Translations under genes and position numbers: made by a program
The notes under the pieces: generated by a model
The model's input: only the letters and a program-made list of their open reading frames with translations
Databases searched by the model: none
Told to the model about the DNA's origin: nothing
Assembly: GCA_944391485.1 (NCBI GenBank)
Contig: CALXTQ010000018.1
Coordinates: forward strand, 86,619 to 132,093
Source: an uncultured Alphaproteobacteria bacterium
GTDB taxonomy: Bacteria > Pseudomonadota > Alphaproteobacteria > RF32 > CAG-239
Reading direction: 5' to 3'
Length of the DNA stretch: 45,475 nucleotides
In this document: piece by piece, positions 27,006 to 36,186 of the stretch
Numbering within the stretch: the first letter of the stretch is position 1
Layout of the letters: every line of letters begins with the position of its first letter

Positions 27006-28769
27006 ATGACAACGTCTGTCTGGAAATTTCTCTGGAAATATATTTCGAAACTGAAAATATTGTTTTTCAGCGTATTGCTGTCCGTTTTGGTCGGCGAATT
27101 TTTTGTCCGTCTTTCCCTGTATTATGCGGCGGAGATCATCGAGGTTCTGTCTTCGGCTTCTGCCGAAAGGGAAGCAGCTATGTACCGCGCTCTTTATTAT
27201 GCGGGGCTGGCGGCGTTTTTCCTGTTCGGCAAAGGATTGCTGCTGAATGTTGTTATTTTCATCGAGGCCCGTTTTCTGCCGGTTTTTATGAGCCGCATTT
27301 CAAAAGATCTGTTTAATTTTGCCCACAGACACTCGACGGCTTTTTTTGCCGAAGAAATGGCCGGCAACATTTCCGGAAAGATAAAAACGATTATAGATAA
27401 CAGTTATTCGATTTATTACAATCTGTTATGGGGATTTTTCTCTCCCGCGCTGTCGATTGTTCTGACCTTTCTTTTTATTGCCGACGTCAGCATTCCGTTG
27501 TCGCTGATTATGTTGGGGCTGAATGCCCTGCTGATCTGGGCGCTGTATTTTCTCAGCTGCCGCCTGGCTCCTTATTCCGAAGCCCGAGCGCGAAGCATGT
27601 CGGAAGCCAACGGCGTGCTGGTGGACAGCATTACCAATGCCGCTCTTGTCAAAAATTTCGGAAATATCAGGTTTGAAAGAAAACACTATTTTCGCCAGAT
27701 GAAAAAGGCAGCCCGGGCTGACATGGCCGAAAACCGCAAATTTGGCGTTCTTTTTGTTGCGCAGGGTCTGTTGCGGGCTTTGTTTCAGGCGGTTTTTTAT
27801 GCTTTGCCGGTCTGGTATTGGTACAAAGGCGAGATTAACATCGGCCAGTTTGTGTTGATTCAGTCCCTGATTGCCGTTCTGAGCAATGTTTACAATATGC
27901 TTTCCATGAATTTTATGCAGTTTTTCAAGCTTTACGGCGGTATCCGCGACGGCCTGGCTCTGCTTGCGCGGCCGGTGGAAGTTGTTGATGCGCCGGGTGC
28001 CGGAGCAATTTCCGTCAGCGGCGGCGCAATAGAGATCAGCGGTTTGTTGTACCATTACAAAAGTTCGGAGCCCTTGTTCAGGGATTTCAGCCTGAAAATT
28101 GGTTCCGGCGAAAAGGTCGGGTTGGTCGGCCGCTCCGGCTCCGGTAAATCGACGCTGATAAAGCTGATTTCGCGGTATTATGACATTCAGGGCGGCCGTA
28201 TTCTGATTGACGGACAGGACATCAGTCGTGTTACGCAGGAGAGCCTGCGCCGCAGCATAGCGCTGATTCCGCAGGATCCGAGCTTATTTAACCGCACAAT
28301 TATGGAAAATATCCGCTACGGAAACCTGAAAGCTTCGGATGAAGAAGTTTATGAAGCGGCCAAAAAGGCTTATATCCACGATTTTATCATGAATCTGCCT
28401 GATGCGTACCGGAGCAGGGTCGGCGAACGGGGTGTCATGTTATCCGGCGGCGAGCGCCAGCGGATAGCCATTGCGCGCGCCATTCTGAAAAACGCGCCGA
28501 TTCTGATTTTGGACGAAGCGACGTCGGCGCTCGACAGCGAAAGCGAAAAATACATACAGGATGCCCTTGCCGGACTGATGAAGGGAAAAACGGTCATTGC
28601 CATTGCCCATCGCCTGTCGACGCTGAAAGAAATGAACCGCATTGTGGTTATGGATAAGGGAAAGATTGTTGAAGAGGGGACCCATGAGGCGCTGCTGCGC
28701 AGAAAAGGGCTTTACCATGGTTTTTATGACATGCAGTCGCAGGGATTTTTGCGGCTGGAGCAGTCCTGA
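27006..28769 (+). CDS. ABC exporter, fused permease and ATPase
   Basis: A 587-residue type IV half-transporter. Six membrane helices span about 1-310. The nucleotide-binding domain (about 345-580) has Walker A GRSGSGKST, Q-loop PQDPSLF, signature LSGGERQ, Walker B LILDEATSALD and the switch histidine in AHRLS, all intact. It would act as a homodimer moving a lipid, peptide or drug outwards; the substrate cannot be told. SD AAGGGG precedes the ATG. It differs clearly from the second exporter in the window (36187-37947). Confidence 0.93.
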   Translation: MTTSVWKFLWKYISKLKILFFSVLLSVLVGEFFVRLSLYYAAEIIEVLSSASAEREAAMYRALYYAGLAAFFLFGKGLLLNVVIFIEARFLPVFMSRISKDLFNFAHRHSTAFFAEEMAGNISGKIKTIIDNSYSIYYNLLWGFFSPALSIVLTFLFIADVSIPLSLIMLGLNALLIWALYFLSCRLAPYSEARARSMSEANGVLVDSITNAALVKNFGNIRFERKHYFRQMKKAARADMAENRKFGVLFVAQGLLRALFQAVFYALPVWYWYKGEINIGQFVLIQSLIAVLSNVYNMLSMNFMQFFKLYGGIRDGLALLARPVEVVDAPGAGAISVSGGAIEISGLLYHYKSSEPLFRDFSLKIGSGEKVGLVGRSGSGKSTLIKLISRYYDIQGGRILIDGQDISRVTQESLRRSIALIPQDPSLFNRTIMENIRYGNLKASDEEVYEAAKKAYIHDFIMNLPDAYRSRVGERGVMLSGGERQRIAIARAILKNAPILILDEATSALDSESEKYIQDALAGLMKGKTVIAIAHRLSTLKEMNRIVVMDKGKIVEEGTHEALLRRKGLYHGFYDMQSQGFLRLEQS

Positions 28770-28980
28770 GGCCGGTCTTCTCTCTTGTCAGGCTCAAAAA
28801 TGCAGACTATGCCGTAAAACGGCGGTCCTTCCGGTTTTTATAAGCGCCGCGGCTGCCGCAAAAGGCTGAAGCTCTGTTGCCGGGCGCCGTTGTCGAAAAA
28901 TGAAGGCTGCCGACAGAAGGCTGCCGCCGGTTCCGATATTGACGGAAAATCGTTAGCAATATTTTTAATCTTTTGATTTA

Positions 28981-29001
28981 TCCTCCTTTTATCGGGAGGA
29001 G
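28981..29001 (+). promoter_or_regulatory. Hairpin able to hide the Shine-Dalgarno of the downstream gene
   Basis: TCCTCC (28981-28986) can pair perfectly with GGAGGA (28995-29000), which is the SD of the gene starting at 29007. The loop is eight bases. Confidence 0.4.
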
Positions 29002-29006
29002 CAGCA

Positions 29007-30239
29007 ATGCTGAACTATATATGGATTTCTTTTTTTCTGGCCGCTTTTGCCATGGCGGTATACCGCAGTTTGTTTCTTGGTGATCCGGTTGTCTGGACTG
29101 AGCTGATCAGTTCGACTTTTGCGTCGTCAAAGGCTGCCTTCAGCATATCGCTAAACCTGACGGGTATCCTCTGCCTGTGGCTCGGCCTGCTGAAAATAGC
29201 CGAATTATCCGGGATAACGCGGCTATTGTCCCGCGCGCTTTATCCTCTGTTTCGCCGCATTATGCCAGAGGTTCCGGAAAACTCTCCGGCGCTGTCCTCC
29301 ATGATTCTGAATATTGCCGCCAATATGCTAGGGCTGGATAACGCGGCCACGCCCATGGGGCTCAAGGCTATGGAGCAACTGCAGGAGCTCAACCCGAAAA
29401 AAGACACGGCTTCCGACGCGCAGATTTTATTTATGGTCATCAATACTTCGGCGGTTACGTTAATCCCCATAACGATTCTGATGTATCGTTCGGAGCTTGG
29501 ATCCTCCAATCCCGCCGCGGTGTTTATCCCGATATTGTTTGCGACTTCTCTGTCCACGCTGGGTGGTTTTCTGGCGGTTGCCTGGGTGCAGAAGCTGAAT
29601 GTTTTCAACCGGGTTGTTCTCGGATATCTGTTTGGGTTCGCGGCGTTTGTCGGTCTGATTGCCTGGTATTTTCTGTCTCTGCCGCCGGAAGAACGTCTTT
29701 CCGCTTCGGCCGCCTGGGGCAACTGCATTCTGTTTCTTTTCATTATCGGTTTTATTCTGGCCGGGCTGCTGAAAAAGATAAATGTTTATGAAACGTTTAT
29801 CATCGGCGCGAAAGAAGGGTTTGACATTGCCGTCAGAATAATTCCCTATCTGGTGGCAATGCTGGTGGCTGTTGCGGTTTTGCGCAGCTCCGGCGTACTC
29901 AGTATGATTGTTCTGGCCTTTGAACGGATTTTTGAGGCCGCGGGTCTGGACACGGCGTTTGTTCCGGCTCTGCCGACCGCGATTTTGAAGCCGCTTTCCG
30001 GCAGCGGCGCCCGCGCCATGATGATTGAAACGATGCAGACTTACGGAGCCGACAGTTTTCCGGCGTTTGTATCGTCAATCGTACAAGGGTCGACGGAAAC
30101 GACGTTTTATGTTCTGGCCGTTTATTTCGGCGCCGTAAAAATTACCAGAATCCGTTCCGCGCTGGCCTGCTCCCTTTTTGCCGATTTTGTCGGCATTACG
30201 GCGGCTGTCTGCCTGGCCTATGTCTTTTATCAGAACTAG
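29007..30239 (+). CDS. Fused SpmA/SpmB-type (Gate/nucleoside-recognition) membrane protein
   Basis: A 410-residue integral membrane protein with about nine to ten hydrophobic helices. The first half matches SpmA-like Gate domains (NIAANMLGLDNAATPMGLKAM, then LIPITILMYRS). The second half matches SpmB-like ones (AKEGFDIAVRIIPYLVAML, LKPLSGSGARAMM, QGSTETTFYVLAVYFG). In Bacillus these are separate spore-maturation proteins; in non-spore-formers they occur widely with unknown transport roles. The 237 bases upstream contain only a weak hairpin (28811-28823) and a few short GAAGGCTGCCG copies. Its stop overlaps the stop of the convergent lipoprotein gene. Confidence 0.85.
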   Translation: MLNYIWISFFLAAFAMAVYRSLFLGDPVVWTELISSTFASSKAAFSISLNLTGILCLWLGLLKIAELSGITRLLSRALYPLFRRIMPEVPENSPALSSMILNIAANMLGLDNAATPMGLKAMEQLQELNPKKDTASDAQILFMVINTSAVTLIPITILMYRSELGSSNPAAVFIPILFATSLSTLGGFLAVAWVQKLNVFNRVVLGYLFGFAAFVGLIAWYFLSLPPEERLSASAAWGNCILFLFIIGFILAGLLKKINVYETFIIGAKEGFDIAVRIIPYLVAMLVAVAVLRSSGVLSMIVLAFERIFEAAGLDTAFVPALPTAILKPLSGSGARAMMIETMQTYGADSFPAFVSSIVQGSTETTFYVLAVYFGAVKITRIRSALACSLFADFVGITAAVCLAYVFYQN

Positions 30240-31480
30240 TCTTCCAGACGGATAAAACTGCACCGGGTTGCAAGCGCCGGATTGTTTTTGATGTCTTTTG
30301 TGCCGTGGGAGATCATCTCGATAATTCTTTCGTCGTTGTCATATTCGGTATGGGCGGTTATCGGGTTGACCACGCCGACCCCGAAAGCCGAAATTTCTTT
30401 CGCGACGTTGATGTTCACGTTTGTTACGGCCGGACACATGCGGGAGTCTATGTATTCATCGACAAATTCCTGCGTAATATCATAGCTCAGCAGATCATTC
30501 GGGTCATTAAAGGCAACGACGTTGACTCTGTTGAACACGCGCTCCCCGTGCTTTTTTCCTTTTGGCGTGCAGTAGGAGTCGTACTGGTTGTGCACGGCGG
30601 GTTTTTTCCGGCCGATCTGCAGCATCGGCAGCTGGTTTGCAAGCATATAGACTGTCATGTTTTTGGTGCGCATTTCGTCAATAATCAGTCTGGCTTCCTT
30701 ATTGCGTCTCAGATCTTCGCGGCCGACCTCGTTCACGATGTCGGAAACGCTGTCAATCAAAATCCGGCTGCCCAGGCTGTGGGTGATATAAACAATATTT
30801 TCCCTGTTCAGATCCCTGATTTGATTAAAGGAGGAGACTCTGCAGACTTTTTTCTGCCTGTAATCGAGGTTTTCCCATTTTGAGCTGAGCATCCAGCAGG
30901 TTGCCTGCTTGGCAGAGTTAAGAATCAGACCGTTCCGGTCAATAAGATAAATCATTGGGTCCGGCACCGTGTCGTTGATAAAACGCTTGGTCGTGTTGTT
31001 GAACGCCGCGCGTTTGTAGTCATACTGTCCGGAATAATCGTAAGCCAGGATGTTCTTTTGCGGCGTCGTGATATCCGACCAGGTTAGCTCAAAAAACAGC
31101 AGGTTTTTTGTTTTGTCTTCATTCTGCATTCTGGAAACCCGCAGATTGCCGATAACCGTTTCACCGTCGTCCGGGTTCAACAGCGTAATATCCTTAAAAC
31201 GTTTTGAAAAGATAGTCAGGTTAAGATCTTTGGCTAGATTTTCCTGAATCCGGGTTGAATAGCCGGGTTCGTGCGTTCCGACCCCGTGGATCATCATGAC
31301 CTTGACGGTATTTCCTTTGGCGAAATAACTGTCAATGCCGGGAATGTTGCCGCCCCGGATTTCGCATTGTCTGGTGTCTTTTTCCTCTCCTTTGTCAAGA
31401 ATGGCTTCCATCATGCCTTTGCCGAAAGAAGAACATCCGGCAATGCCAAAAACCGCAAACAGGATAAGTAATCTTTTCAT
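30236..31480 (-). CDS. Lipoprotein with alpha/beta-hydrolase fold
   Basis: A 414-residue protein with a lipobox IAGC (Cys16), so it is probably anchored in the envelope. Residues 60-68 (VKVMMIHGVG) resemble an alpha/beta-hydrolase oxyanion strand. Residues 231-238 (YITHSLGS) are a nucleophile elbow with Ser235 and Thr in place of the usual first Gly. Lipase or esterase activity is therefore plausible. Histidine candidates include His398 region (ISHGTKD) near the C-terminus. The start at 31480 has GAGG four to five bases upstream; the frame is open to 31540 without an SD. The stop overlaps the convergent SpmAB gene by three bases. Family not recognised by name. Confidence 0.72.
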   Translation of the reverse strand: MKRLLILFAVFGIAGCSSFGKGMMEAILDKGEEKDTRQCEIRGGNIPGIDSYFAKGNTVKVMMIHGVGTHEPGYSTRIQENLAKDLNLTIFSKRFKDITLLNPDDGETVIGNLRVSRMQNEDKTKNLLFFELTWSDITTPQKNILAYDYSGQYDYKRAAFNNTTKRFINDTVPDPMIYLIDRNGLILNSAKQATCWMLSSKWENLDYRQKKVCRVSSFNQIRDLNRENIVYITHSLGSRILIDSVSDIVNEVGREDLRRNKEARLIIDEMRTKNMTVYMLANQLPMLQIGRKKPAVHNQYDSYCTPKGKKHGERVFNRVNVVAFNDPNDLLSYDITQEFVDEYIDSRMCPAVTNVNINVAKEISAFGVGVVNPITAHTEYDNDERIIEMISHGTKDIKNNPALATRCSFIRLED

Positions 31481-31587
31481 TTTGCCTCGCAGTGTTTTTT
31501 TTCTGCGGCAAATGTTAATATATCTTAAACTTAATATCAATATACTATTATTGTTGGTTTTATAATCGGGATTATATTGGGATAACT

Positions 31588-32025
31588 ATGAAGGTATTAA
31601 TCCAAAGAGTAAAGAAAGCCTCTGTTGAAGTCGGGGGAAAACCGGTGGCGGAAATCGGCCGGGGGCTTCTGGTTTTTGTCGGCGTCGAAAAGGACGATAC
31701 GCCGGCGCAGGCGGAGTATCTGGCCAGAAAGACGGCAAGCCTGCGCATTTTTGAGGATGAGCGGGAAAAAATGAATCTTTCCGTAGCTGATATCCGGGGC
31801 GAAGCGCTGGTCGTGTCGCAGTTTACATTAGCCGGAGACACCAGCCGCGGCAACCGTCCCGGGTTTGAAACCGCGGCGCGGCCAGAAAAGGCAAAACCGC
31901 TGTACGAATATTTTGCGGATAGTCTGGCCGGTTACGAAATTCCGGTGCAGACCGGGATTTTTCAGGCTGATATGCAGGTATCGCTGATCAATGACGGGCC
32001 GGTAACTTTTATGTTGGAGAAGTAA
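31588..32025 (+). CDS. dtd: D-aminoacyl-tRNA deacylase
   Basis: A 145-residue proofreading enzyme that hydrolyses D-amino acids (and glycine) mischarged on tRNA. Both active-site motifs are present: SQFTLAGD (about 78-85) and NDGPVT (about 136-141). Length is typical. It starts 107 bases from the divergent lipoprotein gene and is followed two bases later by the next gene, so the two form an operon. Confidence 0.97.
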   Translation: MKVLIQRVKKASVEVGGKPVAEIGRGLLVFVGVEKDDTPAQAEYLARKTASLRIFEDEREKMNLSVADIRGEALVVSQFTLAGDTSRGNRPGFETAARPEKAKPLYEYFADSLAGYEIPVQTGIFQADMQVSLINDGPVTFMLEK

Positions 32026-32026
32026 A

Positions 32027-32851
32027 ATGGCAGAAGACGAAAAGACGGCTGTATTACCGGAAAACGAAGTTCTGAAAAGACTGGCGCCGCAGACGCCGAC
32101 TGAATTTTCCGGGATATTGAGACTGCTGCAGCAGACGTCGTTTGCCGACACCGCCAGATTAAGGGAACTTGAGCAGCAGACCTACAATCTCCTGAAAAAC
32201 GAGCCTCAGAATACCGGCGGCCTGATTGTTTTGATGCAGATTGAAATCATGCTGGGCAACGCTCAGAAAGCCAAAGCCGTCGCCTACCGGATATGGGAAA
32301 TCGGCGGCAGTCTGGCAGCCGATTTTGAACAGGTATATATAAACGGCCTGTTAAATCTGGGGTTAATCGAAATGGCTTCGGTTTTGCTGAAGCCGTATTT
32401 TGAAAATCTGCCTTCATATCTGAAAGAGCATTATCTGCTGTTTTATAAATACGCGCTGCTTTCCGGAAATTTGAGCCTGTTGGAAAGAATTACGCTGCTG
32501 CTGCCGGAGAGCGGCATCAGAAATGCCTTTTATGATTTTATCGGCGTCTATCGCTTTCTGAATTATGCCGAGGCTTTCCGCAATATCATGCGGGTGGTGC
32601 TGGAGAGCGTTAAGGATACGGTCTGCGCTTTTGATTTTGCATTATATACGGACCGGGGCTTTACGGATGTGGAAATCCGCATTTTTACGGGCAACGGCCT
32701 GCATGACGGAAAAGGGCTTCAGGAGACAATAGCTTTGCAGATGGCCTCGGCCTGCGCTGCCAAAAATACTCAGGTTCTCAACAATCTGGGGTTTGTTGTG
32801 CGCGATATTGCGGAACACCGGGGACTTATGCCGCAGAATCCGCTGGCGTGA
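32027..32851 (+). CDS. Hypothetical helical-repeat protein downstream of dtd
   Basis: A 274-residue soluble protein of unknown family. Residues 30-170 form TPR-like helix pairs (for example LIVLMQIEIMLGNAQKAKAVAYRIW and INGLLNLGLIEMASVLLKPYF); the C-terminal 70 residues look like a separate alpha/beta element. No signal peptide. The start is one base after the dtd stop, with the SD inside the dtd end. Its last 26 bases overlap the 3' end of the convergent gene at 32826-33863. Confidence 0.7.
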   Translation: MAEDEKTAVLPENEVLKRLAPQTPTEFSGILRLLQQTSFADTARLRELEQQTYNLLKNEPQNTGGLIVLMQIEIMLGNAQKAKAVAYRIWEIGGSLAADFEQVYINGLLNLGLIEMASVLLKPYFENLPSYLKEHYLLFYKYALLSGNLSLLERITLLLPESGIRNAFYDFIGVYRFLNYAEAFRNIMRVVLESVKDTVCAFDFALYTDRGFTDVEIRIFTGNGLHDGKGLQETIALQMASACAAKNTQVLNNLGFVVRDIAEHRGLMPQNPLA

Positions 32852-33863
32852 TAATCGGCGGCAACTTGTCGCGGGGAGCTTTTTTTCTTTCTGTCTGTTC
32901 AATCCTGTCAAGAATAACGCCGCCGGCTTTTTCAAAAAGTTTTTTCATCAGTTTGTAAGCGACGTCCTGTTCTTTTTCGCCCTCGGAAAAAACGACAAAC
33001 CTGTTCTGATGCTCCGTCATTTCCGATTTTTCCTCGACATTCCGGACGCCGACCGCCACAACCATCTGCAGCCGGCTGGTACTGCTGTTGATCGGATCGA
33101 TTTTGGCGCGCAGAACCTTGGAAGAAACAACATAATCGGCCAGATCTTCCTTATCCGTAACATAAAGATATTCGTTTCGGGCAAAGAGGTTTTTCAGAAT
33201 ACCGGCATGTTTTTCCGACCGGCTGTTGTCAAAAAATTCCGTAGGAGCAATATAGACAAGAGCTTTTTTATCGTCTTCCGCCTTGGCGGGAGCAGGAGGC
33301 ACTTTGTATTTTTCTAGCTCTTCTTCGCTTGTCGGCTGGATAAAAGCGCCTTGTTCTTTCGGCGCGTTCGGCTGCAGGGAAAATTCCTTGTTGACCTCGT
33401 CGACAATTTCGCTCATGCTCTGTTTTTCCGCGGAAGCGGACGCCGCCTCCGTTTCCTCCAGCAGCGCGTTGACGGCGGGAAAAATATTGGCTTTCTGCAG
33501 ATAGCCCGTAACTTCGACGCAAATGGACGCGTTGTCCTGTTTGGTTGTTCGCACGGCCATATCCTCGATATAATTGTCTACCAGATTATACACAAAAACA
33601 TTAAAATCATGTTCATTCAGATCATTTTTATAATCTTTGACGGCGTCAAGGGCGCTGACAGCCTGAAAACTGGCTTTGTCCGTAACTCTGACCCGGGCGG
33701 TGGATTTTGCCTCGCCTCCGCTGATGTTTTCACAGGCGCTGCCGTAAATGGCAATCGCGTCGTCTTCCGGGAATGTGTCGACGGCAACATTTCCGGTTTC
33801 CTGCGCGGCGGCGGGAAAAACGGTGCCCAGAAGAAAAAGCGCTGTTGCCTGTAATTTTTTCAT
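32826..33863 (-). CDS. Secreted envelope protein, LPP20/CsgG-like by pattern
   Basis: A 345-residue protein with a cleavable signal peptide (MKKLQATALFLLGTVFPAAA, cleavage before QE). The N-terminal part (about 40-120), with ARVRVTDKASFQAVS, an acidic middle and ASICVEVTGYL, resembles the LPP20/FlgT-N module. After a proline/glutamate linker the C-terminal part (about 205-330, ending VAYKLMKKLFEKAGG) resembles CsgG/LpoB-type domains. These similarities are by eye only. It begins one base after the end of the LpoB-like gene, so they are co-transcribed and probably work together at the outer membrane. Confidence 0.6.
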   Translation of the reverse strand: MKKLQATALFLLGTVFPAAAQETGNVAVDTFPEDDAIAIYGSACENISGGEAKSTARVRVTDKASFQAVSALDAVKDYKNDLNEHDFNVFVYNLVDNYIEDMAVRTTKQDNASICVEVTGYLQKANIFPAVNALLEETEAASASAEKQSMSEIVDEVNKEFSLQPNAPKEQGAFIQPTSEEELEKYKVPPAPAKAEDDKKALVYIAPTEFFDNSRSEKHAGILKNLFARNEYLYVTDKEDLADYVVSSKVLRAKIDPINSSTSRLQMVVAVGVRNVEEKSEMTEHQNRFVVFSEGEKEQDVAYKLMKKLFEKAGGVILDRIEQTERKKAPRDKLPPIITPADSAA

Positions 33864-34376
33864 TTACCACCAGCTGCGGTCATCATTTTGGATTTGGCGG
33901 ATGGTTTCGACCCACTCGTTGATTTTGGCATTGTTTTTGTCAAACAGGGTGGATTTGTATTCGATAACGGGCGTGTCGCGGTTCGGGTCGGCCAGTTCCC
34001 GGACGGTAATTTCGAGATTGTAATCCGCGTCGTTCATATTGTTGACTCTGGTAAAGGTCCGCGATCCTTCGATAATGGATTTTGTAACTTCTTTGGCATA
34101 ATAAAACCCGTCGGGTAGGCTTTCGCTTTCTTTTTTCACCTCTTTAATATAAAGGCGCGGCGCCGGATTCTGCTCGAAAATTTCGGCAGTCTGGTCAAGC
34201 ATGCGGTTGGTTGCCCTGGTTGCGGCGATTGCGTAGACATCGGGAATAATCATGTCGTCATAGATTTCCTGCTGTCCGTAAGGCGTGTCGATAACGTATC
34301 TGACCTGCGGTTCAGTGGACAGAACCGTGCAGGCGCCGAGCAGGAGCAAAGCCGTTAAAGTAACCTGTTTTTTCAT
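33864..34376 (-). CDS. LpoB-like lipoprotein (possible penicillin-binding protein activator)
   Basis: A 170-residue lipoprotein with lipobox LGAC (Cys16). The folded part has the LpoB/CsgG-like order: PRLYIKEVKK strand, helix with TKSIIEGSRTFTRV, DADYNLEITVREL, then a strand ending KINEWVETIRQIQ. LpoB activates PBP1B from the outer membrane; here that role is inferred from weak pattern similarity. It is upstream of, and abuts, the LPP20/CsgG-like gene and is divergent from the M48 lipoprotein protease. Confidence 0.65.
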   Translation of the reverse strand: MKKQVTLTALLLLGACTVLSTEPQVRYVIDTPYGQQEIYDDMIIPDVYAIAATRATNRMLDQTAEIFEQNPAPRLYIKEVKKESESLPDGFYYAKEVTKSIIEGSRTFTRVNNMNDADYNLEITVRELADPNRDTPVIEYKSTLFDKNNAKINEWVETIRQIQNDDRSWW

Positions 34377-34461
34377 GGTCGTATTTCCTTTGCAGTCATT
34401 TTTTATTCAATATAAAGACTTTTAAACAAATTCTCATTATGTTTTTTAAGTTATTCACTAA

Positions 34462-34490
34462 TTGCATTTTTCAAAAAAATCGGTTACATA
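34462..34490 (+). promoter_or_regulatory. Promoter of the M48 lipoprotein gene
   Basis: TTGCAT (34462-34467), 17-bp spacer, TACATA (34485-34490); 31 bases before the ATG, in AT-rich intergenic DNA. Confidence 0.55.
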
Positions 34491-34521
34491 TCAGAAATAA
34501 TCTGAACAAACGGAACTTTTT

Positions 34522-35691
34522 ATGAAAAAACTTTCTTTTTCGCTCCTGTTGGTTTTGTGTCTAAGCGCCTGCATGCGTCCCACGACCAGGCATCCGCCTC
34601 TGCCCTCTCTGGACAGCAGCGACATGCGGCAGATTCGCCGTGAGATTGTCGGTTTTTCTCATCAGGCGTCAAACGAGCGGCGTTACCGCATCAGTAATGT
34701 TCATTACAATCTGATGAAGTCAACGGGTCAGGAACTCTGCGACCGCAGACTGCTGCCCGATATCGGGGTAGACCTGATGCGCCTTAACAGGCTGAAAGCC
34801 AGCCGCTGGTTTAATCCAAACTATCAGGCGCTTAAAGACGAGCATGACGATGTCAAAAACATATATCACCGCAATGTCGGCGATGTCTGGATTGAGAATG
34901 TCTACAAAAATTCGGCGGCAGCGAAAGCCGGACTGAAAAAAGGCGACAGGCTGGTAAGGCTGTATGGTGTCGACATACCGGTTGAAGGAAAAGTTTTTGA
35001 AAAGATAAATAATTTAATGATCCGCCATTCCAAAGACGGCCTGCCGGTGGACGTGGAGGTTGAAAGAAACGGGCGGCTACTGAGTTTCTCAATCCAGCCC
35101 GATATGATCTGTCCCTATAAGATTTTTATAGACACTTCCTACGGAGCCATTAATGCGTTTGCCGACGGCGACCGTATTTTTGTAACGCAGGAACTGATAG
35201 ACTACGTCAGGGATGACGACGCTCTGGCCGCGGTTATTGCGCATGAGCTTGCTCATAATACTCTCGGACATAATCAAGCGCAGCAGACCAATATGGGGCT
35301 TGGCATGTTTATCGGTGCCCTGACTGATATTTTTACGCGGAGCAACGGGGAGGTTTCCGTCCTTGGCGCAGAAATCGGGGCGGGAGCCTATTCCAAAGAA
35401 TTTGAGATGGAGGCCGATTATCTGTCTCTTTACTATCTGGCGCGCGCCGGGTATGATTACAAAAGCGCCGGAAAAATCCAGAAATATCTGGCTGCCCGCG
35501 ATTACTGGAGCGTTTATCGGGACGGCGACACGCATCCCGTGCCGCAGCTGCGGTATGCTCTGCTGAAAGAGACGGCCAAGGAAATCGACCTCAAAAAGGC
35601 GTTTAAACATGACTTGGTTCCCGATTTCGAAAGAAACAATGCCCACCTTCAGGACAAAAAAGACATAAGCAAAGGATTTAAATGGTTTTAA
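34522..35691 (+). CDS. M48 family metallopeptidase lipoprotein with PDZ domain
   Basis: A 389-residue outer-membrane-type lipoprotein (lipobox LSAC, Cys17). A PDZ-like segment lies at about 118-192 (VYKNSAAAKAGLKKGDRLVRLYG). The zinc peptidase domain has HELAH (His241, Glu242, His245) and the third ligand in EMEAD (Glu297). The arrangement is like BepA/LoiP-type envelope quality-control proteases but with PDZ before the catalytic domain. The DUF1294 gene begins inside its last codons. Position beside LpoB-like genes and MsbA suggests an envelope-maintenance role (inference). Confidence 0.88.
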   Translation: MKKLSFSLLLVLCLSACMRPTTRHPPLPSLDSSDMRQIRREIVGFSHQASNERRYRISNVHYNLMKSTGQELCDRRLLPDIGVDLMRLNRLKASRWFNPNYQALKDEHDDVKNIYHRNVGDVWIENVYKNSAAAKAGLKKGDRLVRLYGVDIPVEGKVFEKINNLMIRHSKDGLPVDVEVERNGRLLSFSIQPDMICPYKIFIDTSYGAINAFADGDRIFVTQELIDYVRDDDALAAVIAHELAHNTLGHNQAQQTNMGLGMFIGALTDIFTRSNGEVSVLGAEIGAGAYSKEFEMEADYLSLYYLARAGYDYKSAGKIQKYLAARDYWSVYRDGDTHPVPQLRYALLKETAKEIDLKKAFKHDLVPDFERNNAHLQDKKDISKGFKWF

Positions 35692-36119
35692 CTTTTTCGG
35701 TCATATTGATCGGGCTGCTGTTTTTATTCCGCCCGCTCAGAAAAAACAACTTCTACATGCTGCATACGGCGATAGTGATTTTGGCTGCTTATTATGTTGA
35801 GACGCATTATTTCCGGGCTTCTGTCTTCGCGCCCAAAACGCTGTTGCTGTTTGTCGTGTTTCAGTTTGTTTCGATTAACCTTGTTACCGTTCTGGCCTAC
35901 TGGGTCGATAAACGCGCCGCTGTCCGCGGCGCCTGGCGCGTGCCGGAAATCAATCTGCATACATTGGAGTTTTTGGGCGGCTGGAGCGGCGCTTTGCTAG
36001 CTCAGCGTCTGTTTCACCACAAAAACAAAAAACGCAGTTATCAGTCCATGTTCTGGTTTGTGCTGCTCATGCAGGCCGCGGCCGTTTACTTCATCCTGAA
36101 GTTTTTGCGGCTGATTTAG
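35682..36119 (+). CDS. DUF1294 family membrane protein
   Basis: A 145-residue integral membrane protein with four hydrophobic helices. The DUF1294 hallmarks are AYWVDKRAA, RVPEINLHTLEFLGGWSGAL and LFHHKNKKRSYQ. Its molecular function is unknown in the family. It overlaps the M48 gene by 10 bases, so the two are translationally coupled. Confidence 0.88.
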   Translation: MVLTFSVILIGLLFLFRPLRKNNFYMLHTAIVILAAYYVETHYFRASVFAPKTLLLFVVFQFVSINLVTVLAYWVDKRAAVRGAWRVPEINLHTLEFLGGWSGALLAQRLFHHKNKKRSYQSMFWFVLLMQAAAVYFILKFLRLI

Positions 36120-36127
36120 TTTTGGGC

Positions 36128-36155
36128 TTGCATAATTTGCTTCAGCCGTTATTAT
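36128..36155 (+). promoter_or_regulatory. Promoter of the MsbA-like exporter
   Basis: TTGCAT (36128-36133), 16-bp spacer, TATTAT (36150-36155), 32 bases before the ATG. Confidence 0.6.
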
Positions 36156-36186
36156 GGGCATAACTTTGTGTTAGACGGACTAGACT

